From positions 16,970,539-17,034,538 of the forward strand of contig OX359250.1 of NCBI GenBank assembly GCA_947179485.1: DNA of 64,000 bases, written 5' to 3'. A model generated the notes under the pieces. The model was not told the origin of the DNA. It worked only from the letters and a program-made list of their open reading frames with translations, and did no database searches. Source of the stretch: Allacma fusca (taxonomy: Eukaryota > Arthropoda > Collembola > Symphypleona > Sminthuridae). The position numbers and the translations under genes are program-made. Shown piece by piece: positions 40,837 to 52,174 of this stretch; the first letter of the stretch is position 1; each line of letters opens with the position of its first letter.

Positions 40837-43800
40837 CAGAGCTGCTCTCAGGTACCAAAAAATCAGGATCCGCACCTGAACCCGACCCGCAACTGACATT
40901 TCAGGTAAAAAATTTTCTTCGACCCGAACTTGCTCAGTCGGATCCGAGCCAATACTTTACTTGTCAGGTATTTTTCGTCGGGTATTTCTAGGATACCCAT
41001 ACCTGAAAAATTACCTGAATTTCGGATCCAATGTAAACCCGACCCAAACCTGACCCGAACCTGAACCCGCACTTGACTTTCAGGTATTTCACCCACTGAT
41101 TTAATGTTAATCTTATTGTTAGCCTAAGCTGGGCAAAATATTTGCATACCTTAAATTTTATTCTACATATTTTTAGATTCTTTTGTAGAGCCTACAGTTT
41201 AACCTACATTCATAGATCACTCCTGAGATTTGACCCTACCTACAACCTGCATACATCACTCCCGAGATTTGTTCCAACGATATATATTTGTTCCTCGAAA
41301 TATGCAGTCTACATACAAGTGCCTACAAAATGTTAAAAAATTTGAGCATAACCTAAAATTTTATCTACTTAGCAAATATGTAGGGTATGCCGTCAGCTTT
41401 GTTTTAGAAGTTTATGAGTAAATGAACTAATAATTACAAGTGTATTTATGAGTCTCACCACAGTCAGTGAAATGGCTGCATGCTATTGATTTTTTCTCTG
41501 GATTATGCACTCTTAAAAAAGCGGTTGGAAAATATTCCTGCCCGGTCGATTATTTAAATCCGGACGCAACCATTTGGTGAACATTGCATGTCCAGATGTA
41601 ATTTAATCCTGCACTGCGGTCAAAGTGTAGTTAAGTACGGAAAGGACTGTCTTAAGGATGAAAATGTTAATCCTGTCCGGGAAGAAAATATTCATACTGT
41701 TACCGTGAAGCAATTCAGGTTGGACCCGGGCATAAATTAAGCTTTCCACCAGTTTACTGTATTCTTGCTCACTGAATAATTATGCAGTTTCTATTCAGTA
41801 ACGTCAATAATTAAATTAATTCGCATGGACTTTTCGAATAAATTTTATTTATTATATATCACCGGTGGTCAACCAAACAATAAATTGTGTAACAATAATA
41901 ATTACAAAATTGATAATAAAATAAAATGAGAATGAAAATGGTATCAATTTACATGAAAATGGCAAAGGAATATATTAAATGGATTCCTGGCTTATAAATG
42001 CAGACAATTCTGAAACACCGGGAGACAAGGGCTGTTTTTGAACCATGTCGTAAATATGGTAATCAAGAAATTGCCACAAAGAGCCACAGCTAGATGGAAA
42101 TGGCAAGTTAAATACGTAAAGAATTTTGAAAGCCAAATCAACAGCAGAAATAAAAGTCTCCTTCCGAATAGCTCTTGAGTTAAACACAACGAAAAATTCT
42201 TCCAATTCCAGAGTTTCCAATGCCCCTTTACATATAATTAGAATCGCAGTGTCTGGAAATCCTGCTGCAAAGGAGTCCACGTCTTCAAATGTCTATAAAA
42301 CATACCACATTATTAGTTTCACATCAAAGTAATGCTTTCAATTTCTTGCCGAAATGCAATTATTGTGACTGGGTTAAATTACATTGATGACTTGTACAAA
42401 CGATTTGAGACTGTCCATTTGTGTCATCTTCCTAATCCTCGTGCGTAGTATCACGGCTAGCATGAAAAATGCAGCTGTAGCGCATTTGTCTTCTGAAATT
42501 GACAAAGATATAGGCACATAAAGTCAACGCATTATAGTATTATAATTCGTGACGGTTGCAATTATTCACTTACCTGAATACCCCGTTATCCCAAACGAAC
42601 TAAGTGATTTCTTAATCGACGCGAAGTACATACACACTTTTATTGCAACCGATTCCCATTTTGAAGACAAGTTGTCTGAAACAAGTGGATAGGACTGGCT
42701 AAAATCATTTTCAATCTGCAAACCATTCAAATAAAACAAAATATTAATTATACAAACAGAACAACATACATTGAAGCGATTGAAACAAATTACAAAACAA
42801 CCCACCACTCCGGGAGTATCCAAAAGTCTGGGCCATTCGATCAAAAACTTGGTGTAGTCGCCTGCAAGTTTGCACTTGAGAAGTTCCTTCCGTCGGACCG
42901 CAAATGTTTTAAACATATACTCAAATACTTTCTGCGGTGGAGACGCATGATTATACAACCAGATTTTCATGTTCACAGCTTCTGTATTCAATTCAGCTGA
43001 AAATGAGTGTATATACAATATCAAAAATATGTAATCAACATATAAAATTAGAATTAATACCTACGTAGGTACACATAAGTATACATTAAAATATCTATAG
43101 ATTTTACGCTGCTCATTAGTTTCCTCAGCGATCGGATCTCCAGTTGATTTCATTTTTACGGAACCATTGTTTTGTCGGATCGAGCTCCAAAAGTTTTTGA
43201 AGTGATACTGAATGTACCCTGATGGAGAAAGCGATGTTTTCTTTCCAGTGACAGGATGGACAATGGTTGATGACTGCGTGTAGTACGAATCCTGTGAAAT
43301 CATTATGCACATTTTATATCAAATACAGTTCATGCATATTGCGGATTAACTTTCTGGATCAAGTACCTTAAGCTCTTTCCACTCCTTTCCACTAAATGTC
43401 GGGTATAATTGAGACACGATACATTCCGCTAACTGATTCCTCTGATCAGTAGAAGGTCTGTAAATATTATCCAGGCATTCATTGTATGTATGTCTAATAA
43501 CCAAATACTATATAAATACCAGGTGTAAATATTATACATACACTGCCGAATGACATTTTTCAACTAAATCTTGGCATAATAATTTTACTAAATGTCTCCG
43601 CAATTTGGGAGGAAGAGGCTTCAAAGATTCCGCGGTTTTGATAATTTCTTCCCCAAATGTTACACGCATTTTCTTGTCATATTTGATCAGAACTTCTTGG
43701 ACTTTCTGAAATAAAATCACAAACTGATTTATTAGCAATGATTTCAAGTAGTAGCATGCACAGGGTAACCATGACCATAAACATTTGCGGTTTCCCCAAC

Positions 43801-46377
43801 CCGCAAGGAATCAGTTCTTCGGGATTGCAGCTTTAGTTCATTAGATTCGATCAAGGAATAGGGATCAAAAATTATTTCTGCCGCAAAGGTTCAAAGTTTG
43901 TGGAATGTATACAAAATTTTAGAATAATAATAAAAAGTATAGAAATATTGTTTAAAAATATTTTCAGATATTTTCCTAGCTGTATTTTCCAGTCCGAGTA
44001 ACAATCCAAAAACCACAAATGGTAATTAGTATGTTTTAGTGAATTTGAATTATTCCCTAATATGAGCGGGGGGCTACAAATGAAAACAACAACGTTAGAT
44101 TTGTTATGAATTTTACTGTCATTTCGTCATCCTCATCAAAGAATATTTTCCGCTTCCTCGCACGCTTGGTTGCTGTCATAGGAACCTCCCGGTAACTCGA
44201 GGACGCATCGTAACGTTTTCGATATAGGCACGTATTGGTAGGTGTCGTAGACAATTCTGGTAGTGGTGATGCCCTTTCTGCTGGTCAATTTATGTTTTAA
44301 ACCAAGGATAATTTCTTCTGGCTCGTTGTAATACCCTTTGTCTTTTAGAAATTTTTCGACGAGGTACTGAGATTTCACGTACTTGAATATGTCGCTAAGA
44401 CCGGACAAAATATCACTTTTTGTTGCATGCGGGTTTGCTATAAATGTTGCTGTACAAATTCCAACTACATTCTCAATTAAAGTTCGCATCATACAAATAA
44501 TTTCAGCGCAAAGGCTAAGAGGAATTTTTCCGGTCGATTGAAGTTTTACAATAAAACAAACTATATGTTTTTCCATCTCGTTCATTAGCTTTTGCAATTC
44601 ATCTTCATCGGTTTGTGCCTGCTCCACAAAATTGCCGGGGCACCCCACATCGGAATAGGTATCACTTGGAACATTTTGTGGTGAAGAATATTGTGTGTCC
44701 AAAATTACATTAGAATATTTACTATGCACTTCAAAATGTCTTCGAAAAGAATTAAACCATATAAAAGTTGAGTCACATACAGGACACTTAAAATTCTTGC
44801 AAAGAGTGTTAAATTTATGAGCTTGTTGAAGGTGCTTCCAAAATACACCCCACTTCATTTGCATGCTTAATTTGCAGAATAAACACGTTACCTGATTATT
44901 CGCCAGATATTTTTTAAATAAATTGATGATGGCAATGCGATGACCTGTCGGCGGTACGATTAATCTTAGTTCTTCCTTCAGCTCGTCGTCCTTCAAAGTC
45001 AGTTCCATTGTGTTGTCATCCAAGAAATGTGCTGAAATTTTTACAATTGAATGTTATTCATTTGTCATTTGATTTAGTTTACATCCAACTTCAAATCTCT
45101 TGTAATAAGTACACATTATTTAGCAAGCAGTAGCTAAGAATTTAAACTGACTGGGTTTTTGGTACGAATTATTCTTTGATAAAGCATATTTTCGAAATTA
45201 TTGAATACAAATATCTTTATGAAGACAGCACAAAATTAGCAGCTATTTGAAATGGCTGAGTAAATAATAATAAGAACAAACTCGCGATTGTATGCATGTA
45301 CAAGTAGGTTAAGAAATTTCAGAATATCACAAAATAATTAAATTTACTTACTTCGAAAGATTTCCAGATAATCTACTCCTAGATTCAGCTCACTGCAAAC
45401 TTTTTCCAAGATTGTAAAATCCATTATTATCTCGATCAGGTACTTTTCTGAAATTACTTGCTTGAGTAAATGTCGGTTTATCCATGCGGAGAAGAGCAAC
45501 CCCACAGATGCATCTCTCAAAATGGCTGCTGAAATTGTATGCATGCAACAAGTTAAAAGCTCAGCTGTGTAAAAGACTAAGTTAATGCTTGGTGGGAAGA
45601 TTTTGTGCCTGTCGGCAGCATAAAAATAAATCATGCTAGACAGAACTAAAATTTTACAGGAATAATTTCTCCATGTCGTGCAAGACGATTTTAGGTTTGC
45701 AAAATATTGCCAAATGTTTGATTTTATTCACATCTGGGTTTATTTATAAATATGGATGCATACAGGAATATTGTTGTTTTAAGAGTGTGACCATGTTTTG
45801 AGTCATCTTCACTTTGATTTACTTCTTCGATGATTTCGGCTACTTCTTCACTTATGTTGAAATCTTACAGTTTCAATTCAAACATACTTAAAGCTCGTGC
45901 TAATTATATCGAAATTATGACCTATTTCTAATAATTGTTAAATAAAAAACCATTGCACTTTAACTCTCATCGATAATCACTGTACAAGCCTGGTTGACGG
46001 TTTGCTAAACACTTCGGTATTCACTATTTTTCCCAAACCAAGTGCCCTTATAAATATTGCATGAAGAATGGAAGGTTTTATTCACGTGAAGTTTGATTTT
46101 TTTGGCGGAAATAAATACCTGCAAATTACCTGAAATGTCAAGTTCGGGTTCAGGTAATTCAAATACTGTGACCCGAACTTGAACCCGATAAATTGTTCAG
46201 GTATTTTATTTTACCCGAACTTGACGGTAACCCGACCTGAATTTTCAGGTGCGGATCTTACACCTACCCGCACTCGACCCGATATCCAGGTACTTAATTT
46301 TAGTCAACCCGAACCCGACCCGAACCCGACCCGACGGGTATTTTTCAGGTACTACCTGATACCTGCAAGCAGCTCTG
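40837..46377. mobile_element. 5.5-kb hAT-like element carrying a SAM/C2H2/SAMD3-like gene
   Basis: Perfect 8-bp direct repeats TGAGTGAA flank it (40829-40836 and 46378-46385). Termini CAGAGCTGCTCTCAGGTA and TACCTGCAAGCAGCTCTG form an inverted repeat of about 18 bp with two mismatches. Both subterminal zones (40855-41095 and 46130-46350) are dense in ACCCGAACCTGA / CCCGACC words, in the manner of hAT transposase binding sites. The only coding content seen is the minus-strand gene at 41975-45424, which does not look like a hAT transposase. So the element is either a non-autonomous carrier of a captured gene or belongs to a group whose mobility protein I do not recognise. Confidence 0.85.
41975..45424 (-). 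CDS. Element-borne SAM-domain, C2H2 zinc-finger, SAMD3-like protein
   Basis: Minus-strand exons with matching phases: 45352-45424, one starting at 45031, then 43542-43705, 43367-43457, 43108-43291, 42806-42996, 42574-42715, 42383-42492 and 41975-42292. Exon 1 plus the next exon give a SAM-like N-terminus (LEKVCSELNLGVDYLEIFR, then LRLIVPPTGHRIAIINLFKKY). The second exon continues into two C2H2 fingers (CLFCK...H...H and FKCPVCDSTF...H...H) and a region ending TYQYVPISKTLRCVLE, as in a dispersed animal protein family. The later exons resemble the body of SAMD3-like proteins (PPKLRRHLVKLL, EWPRLLDTPG, FPDTAILIICKGA). How the second exon joins 43705 is uncertain: either CAG|GTAACG at 44892 to 44185, or a longer form ending near 44136. 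An NLS-like KRARKRK lies at about 44155. No transposase catalytic motif is recognised. Family names are from memory; gene structure is seen. Confidence 0.75.
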
Positions 46378-46545
46378 TGAGTGAATGAACGCAAGTTCCA
46401 TACAGATTAAATACATATCGCTAGGTTGTAATGTTGTTAAACGGGTTTCCTATTCCTACTACTTTACCGGCACCTGCAGTGTATTAGGGCCACCGGCCAC
46501 AACACCATTTCTCCCCTAGTCCCTGAGCCCATATAAGGGGTATAC

Positions 46546-47104
46546 CAGAGATGCGCAAAGGAAATAGTCTTCCTTCAAGCCTTCGAAGGCGAAAATTCAG
46601 GAAAGATTTCCCCTTCAACATGTCGTGGAATGAAGCCCTCTAAAAAATCCGCCTTTCTTCACCCTTCCGTCCAAAATACATACACTCATTTTTGCCTTCA
46701 GCCTTCAACTAAAAATAGCCTTCCTTCAATTTTAAACTACAACCCGCTTAAATACGTTTTGCACAGCAGGATTCAGTGCAGTGAAGAGAGCGCCATACAT
46801 TGTCAGTTGTGATTTCACGAATTGGCTGTATTGTTGCGCTAGCAGCAAAACGACGTTGCATATGCTATGCTTTATTCACGTTATAGATATTTCGTGTACC
46901 TGGAAGCCTTCACGGCCTTAGAGGGCTAACATTTAGGAACCCTTCCTTGACAATCCTTCATTGATAATTTTTGTGAAGGCTTCCTTCAGCCTTCAGAAAA
47001 AAGTATCCCATCCTTCCATTCCTTCTGCAACGTTAAAAAAGTTACCTTTCCGCCTTCAAGGAAGCCTTCTTGGAAGGCTAGCCTTCGAAGGTTGCGCATC
47101 TCTG
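46546..47104. mobile_element. hAT-type MITE with CCTTC subterminal repeats (559 bp), second copy
   Basis: Perfect 8-bp duplications GGGTATAC (46538-46545 and 47105-47112). Termini CAGAGATGCGCAA and TTGCGCATCTCTG are a perfect 13-bp inverted repeat. Subterminal CCTTC/GAAGG words and CCTTCGAAGG match the element at 32720-33271, while the body is diverged. No coding capacity. Confidence 0.92.
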
Positions 47105-47112
47105 GGGTATAC

Positions 47113-48322
47113 TATAATATCTTCCAAGTAGCTAAAGATAAGATCTGCCTTAAATAATTACTTATACATGTTATGAAAAAGTGAGAAGTAAGATTTAGCT
47201 ACACAAGGGTATATCAACTCCATGAATCGAAAATAACTACTTATCAGCTAAATAGTGAGTACATATTTTGTTTACATTACACGAATGGGAAACAATACGC
47301 TTCTTCCTCAAATAATATTTATTGCTATTTACAATGCACAATGTTGAGACAAATTAGTATTCAACACAATACCTCCAGTAGTCCGGTAATATATAAAATA
47401 TATATAAATAGTATATAAAAAGGCTGTAGAGCAATTTGCCTCCGGCATTTTCAGATCGATAAAACTTAACTACATTTACCTATTCACCACATTGTAAGAT
47501 TTCATACTTTTGATTTCTTATTTTAAATATTTTGAAGCTGATTGGTTGGATCTTTTATGTGCTCTCCAGGGAGCTACTGGAAATGTCTCGCTAGTTGAGA
47601 ATTGTGGAAATTATCAGAGGGAAGAGTGATCAAGAATTGAAACATTACGTTCGAGATGCTAAAGAGTTGGAATTTATGTTGTTATTTCTTAATGGAAGAC
47701 CAGGCTGCTTGAAATAATTAAATTAAAACATCTTCCAAATTTCATTTTCATCAAAATATCAACATTCTTTTAAAAAATTCGGGATAACTATTCAAACGTA
47801 TCATGATCAGACCTGAGCAACTGCTGGCAGGATTGAGCCCTATTGACGTCCTGAAATGAAGGGAGGTGGTACGCCCCAGGCTATTTCTTAAATACGGGCT
47901 TTAGAGGCTCGGAATTGATGCAAACTTGTTCACTGGCATACTAGGAGCTTAAATTAATTTTTTTAAACCGATCGGGTAACATGATACCAGGCCTGGTTTT
48001 GGCCGCTTAGAAATGCATTACTGGAGTTGTTGTATGCCGATTTGTACCAAATAAAATGCTTTTGTGCTTAAAATCAAATCCCGAATTAAATTTTGGTAAC
48101 TAAAGTTTCGCCCCAGCATCCAAAGCGGGCATCATGATGCCCGGAATGACCAATCGTTTAAAATTTGCTCCAAATCAATGTATTTTTTTATTTTCAAGCA
48201 CGGTGTCTATATAAATAAGTTATTATTGAAGTGCCCACATGGCTCTACCCGGGTAGAACGATACCCGGGTGTTGACAAAAACAACCAAAGTCTCCAATAA
48301 TTTAAAAACAGGCATTTCTTAC
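47113..48322. other. Nothing recognised
   Basis: AT-rich sequence with short palindromes such as CTACCCGGGTAG near 48246 and GGGCATCATGATGCCC near 48127, but no coding frame or terminal repeats I can assign. Confidence 0.5.
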
Positions 48323-48432
48323 GATACTAAATGGATCTAGCTTTAACTCTGATGAACTACCCATACCGGGTAACTTAGTACAACTTAGCTCTGCCGGGTT
48401 CATCAGAGTTAAAGCTAGATCCATCTAGTATC
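48323..48432. repeat. 35-bp inverted repeat (snap-back hairpin)
   Basis: Arms 48323-48357 and 48398-48432 differ at a single base; the core is GGATCTAGCTTTAACTCTGA and its complement. The 40-base loop contains another short CCGGGTA/TACCCGG-like pairing. Confidence 0.9.
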
Positions 48433-48799
48433 CATCCCTGCATGTGCACAACCAGCTAGTGCTGACTTCGAAAGAATTCATAGATTGTTGATTCAGTCGC
48501 ATAGCATATGGCTAAGAAATAGCTGACTGTACAGTGCTAGTAGAGTAGTAGTATATAATAAATACATAATATAATATTATAATATATTGTCGTGAACAGC
48601 AACTACTCCAAGTTGCTATGTTTGATTTATACATCAACAATATATATAGTTTTGTAAATCTTAGATTATTGCCTTCTAATTTCCACAATGCTTAATAATG
48701 CTTTCCACAACTTAATACTACTGACTAGCATCATTACGATTTGGGACTCCCTCTGGACAAGACGTAGTGCTTTACTGTCTACCTTTGCGAATACCATTA

Positions 48800-48871
48800 C
48801 CACTTCTATTACCACTATTACTATTACTAGTGCTTCTACTATTATTACTTCTACTAATACATTACTATTAA
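48800..48871. repeat. Imperfect (ACT/ATT)n trinucleotide tract
   Basis: ACCACTATTACTATTACTAG-type degenerate triplets. The 83-codon Thr/Ile-rich frame over it is produced by the repeat. Confidence 0.85.
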
Positions 48872-49628
48872 CGAAGTTATCATTCTGGAATAAATTGTGC
48901 TACTCTTATATTGCTATTGAGCTACGTCACCTCTCTTGATTGTTACAATATATATATAAATAATGTAAACATTAACGTGCGATACAGAGAAAGGCTTATG
49001 GCTTAATCAGCTAGTATCAAAATATTCTGGACAAAGTGATGCTGATAATGAGATGAATAAACCACATGAATACATACACGTCATTTGTAAATATACGCAT
49101 ATTTGATACCGCAAATAAGCCGATTAATAAGAATTTGGTGCCAATTGGTAATTTACTGCAATCATAAACCAGTAGGAGCTTTTACTCTTCAAGAGGGAGA
49201 GGGAAGGTTTCATTTTTATGGTCGTAAAATTATGTTGCCAGAAAGCGGATCAAGCCACCACCTGCGTCGACCACCCAATTTCTCAATAACAACACTGACG
49301 CAGTCTAGTGGCTTCATCCAGCAGTATCAAAACTCTAATGTCAAAATAATTTTTCTTCCTAATAGAATGTTTTAAACGACCTTCTGAAATACAATTTCGT
49401 ATGATTATAATCTAATATTATCTGCAAATTTGTACTCACGAACTAATACTCACGTGCGTTTAAGAGAGAGTGAAGATTGAAAAATGTCCCCTCATCGTCA
49501 AATTCTCTTATTAAGAAAGCCAATAACCTTAGTAAAGTCTTTTAATTACAAAAAATTACAGAACTTCTTTAAAAACACAATTACTTGTATGTGTATATAC
49601 CTTCACCTTTGCCCATTATTTCACCTAG

Positions 49629-49808
49629 TTACGCAGTATCAGTTACAACGACCTTGATATTTTCTTTAGACATACACCTCGAAAAAGTAACATACAGTAT
49701 TCCATCTGAAGATAAATGCCAGCCGTACCAAAACATTGTCCCTGAAATTTATTAACTGTTTTGCAAATAATATTCTAATAGGAACCTGTCTTCTCTTTAA
49801 TCTAACTA
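49629..49808 (-). pseudogene. Helitron-type PIF1 helicase C-terminal remnant
   Basis: Minus strand, in three shifting frames: RLKRRQVPIRILFAK, then TVNKFQGQ, then GILYVTFSRCMSKENIKVVV and a stop. This order (P-LR-AFA, NKSQGQ, LYVA-SR, NIKV) matches helicase motifs V-VI of PIF1/Helitron helicases. At least two frameshifts make it a dead remnant. No Rep domain is nearby. Confidence 0.8.
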
Positions 49809-49816
49809 GGTATATA

Positions 49817-50864
49817 CCCAGTCACGCGAAATATATAGGATCCTACATGTAAAATCTATAGGATAAAAGTATCAGAGTTGCGGACGATATCTCAAACGAT
49901 TTTACTACGGGATCCTACACTTTCCCATAGTTACTAGTCCCAACCTCGTATGGGATTTTCTCCAGGTTGTCCTATAGTTGAAAATTCATAATTATCTTAT
50001 ACACTTCTCTACCTCTACTCCATTTTCCTCCAAAATTAAAACTACTTAACTACCTTTATTACGGTTAGTTTAATTTTTAGACAATTGTAAATAGTATCAG
50101 TATTTACAATTGTCTAAACAATTAAGCTAACTGCCATAAACATTTGCATACATATACATCTTCTCAAGTTGTCATCCGTAATACACCCTACACTGTAGTT
50201 CTATGTGGAAATAACATGAAACACTTTACAAAATAAAATTGCATCCACAAGTAAATAAATTCAAGTAGGAATTCAAAAAAAACAACCATCACACACTACT
50301 ATTTTCCACTTGTCTTACTGTTACTAGTTTTAAGTTAAAATTGAAACAAAATAAATATCAGGTAATTTGATTTGGCGTCCATCACAACCAAAGAACAAGT
50401 GAACGTCAACTGCTGTTGATGAAGCATGGAGAATTTGACAGTTATTGTAATCTATGTCTTGTACAAATGCCGAGGAGCGCAGAATCCTTGTCAAAGCAAG
50501 TACAGGATTTTTCTAAAAATGTCCTATGGTACCCTCAAACTATAGGATTTTTCTGAAAATGTCCTGTGGTACTCCAGCTTGCAGGATATGTGGCACCCAA
50601 CTTACAGGATTTTTTAAGAACTTCCTATGGTACCCCCAACTTATAGGATTTTTCTGAAAATGACCTATGGTACTCGCACTTGCAAGATTTGTGCTACCCA
50701 ACTATAGGATTTTTCTAAACACTTCCTATGATACCCTAACTTATATGATTTTCTGACGAGCTGAATGATTTCTACAAGATCCTATATCGCTTATGAGATT
50801 TCTGGTACATTTTCTCACAGAACTTGCATCCTACAGAAATCCCATACAGTTTTGAGTGACTGGG
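49817..50864. mobile_element. TA-flanked inverted-repeat element with internal repeats
   Basis: Starts CCCAGTCAC and ends GTGACTGGG, with TA on both sides (49815-49816 and 50865-50866). TATAGGAT/ATCCTATA words recur throughout. It contains a hairpin of about 33-bp arms (50061-50093 and 50101-50136, core TTTAGACAATTGTAAATA) and the ~60-bp tandem array at 50501-50750. A minus-strand open stretch at about 50370-50505 (with AVDVHLFFGCDGRQIKLP) matches nothing I know. TA duplication would suit Tc1/mariner-like elements, but no transposase is seen. Confidence 0.6.
50501..50750. repeat. Tandem ~60-bp repeat (AGGATTTTTCTGAAAATG units)
   Basis: Five or six diverged copies of AGGATTTTTCTGAAAATGTC followed by CTATGGTACCCCAACTTAT. 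It lies within the TA-flanked element. Confidence 0.85.
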
Positions 50865-50887
50865 TAGTCACTGTTTGTTGCTATATC

Positions 50888-52174
50888 CAGTCACTCCGGA
50901 ACGTCCAATAAAGTGGGGGGACAACATTTTAAAATTAGTTTTCGTTACTTTGCTATTGGCCAAATACAAACGTATGTATGTACATATGTGTAGGGTTACG
51001 CATTATTTTTCATTAGTTAGCTCATATAAGCATGCAAAATATAGAACTTTTAATTTTTGTTCCATTTTTTTTAAAAGAACAAGTTTTCGTAGAAGACACC
51101 AACTATATCTCATATATTAGAAACATTTAAACACACTAATACTATCAAAATTTTACTGATTTCAAATAGAGGTATCAAAGAATCATTTAACTGATTTCCG
51201 GGAATGGTTTAATCTGTACTTTCATTTTTGGTCTGACATGGTCCAAGTGTAGAACCATGAACCATTCCTCTAGATCTGTTCCACAATTGTCGTCCAAGGA
51301 ACATTCTCCAGTAGATTTACTGGTTTAGCAGTGCATAACCTTTTCCATCCGTTGGAACAGCCCAAATTTTGTGTCGGTGAATTTTTTGATGTAAATAATG
51401 TTTCACCAAACAACAATATTTCATGTTAGTTATTAATACCCTAAAATAATCTCCTTGGGTGTCGTTTTAATACTCAGTTGTACTCTTTTCAATAATATTG
51501 GCTAAAACCTATTGAGTTTATAAATTGCTCCTAGCAAATTTTCCGTTAAGCTCGTAATACAGGAATGGTATTATCTGTCTGGTCCGACATTTTGGAACAG
51601 ATTTATTGGTCTGGCATGAATTTGGAACGAAATTCAAAACAAAAGTTTCAAAATGTTCAAACTTTTGATCCAGGTCAAGATTTTGCCTGGATCAATTGAT
51701 CAATCTGGCAAGGAGAGGTCAATATGTTCGGCATACGTAGCGGGAAATAATATTCCAAATTTAGCAATAGTAAAGAATGTTGAATGGAAAAAAATCCTCT
51801 AATTTGTTGATGGGCAGTGTTGCGTTGAATACCTAAGTTACTATTTGAATAATCACGCTATCACACAATTTCAACCCTGAAAGTATTGCAATACTGGCAT
51901 AAAACCGTTTGAATAAGTTCAAAATCATGATCAAGGATGAAAACGGTAGCTTTAAAAAATCTAATTCGGACTGCAGTATGACCCATTACTTTCACTACTC
52001 AATTTTATTAGTTACCTAGATGAGCCGATCTTCACATGCATGCATACACCAGGATGGAAAAGATATTTATCATTTAAGTAAACATTTTTGTTTAAAGAGA
52101 TTTCTAGAGAGGTTAATTTAATCCTTAAAAGTGGGGGGACAGCATTATAGCCTGTCCCAGGTAGCCTATCCCTG
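50888..52174. mobile_element. hAT-type element, long diverged relative of 53942-54721
   Basis: Begins CAGTCACTCCGGAACGTCC and AAAGTGGGGGGACAACATTTT. From 51640 to 52145 it is colinear with 54064-54660, including TTGCGTTGAAT and GAAAGTATTGCAATA. It holds about 600 extra bases (about 51005-51635) absent from the shorter copy. The right end (TATCCCTG) is diverged and no exact duplication is found. No transposase frame. Confidence 0.65.

Noticed and set aside
40514-46481. An older hAT element nesting around the 5.5-kb one (CAGTGCTAGGCACGG left, CACCTGCAGTG right)
   Set aside because: The two ends are only loosely inverted and the flanking octamers do not match.
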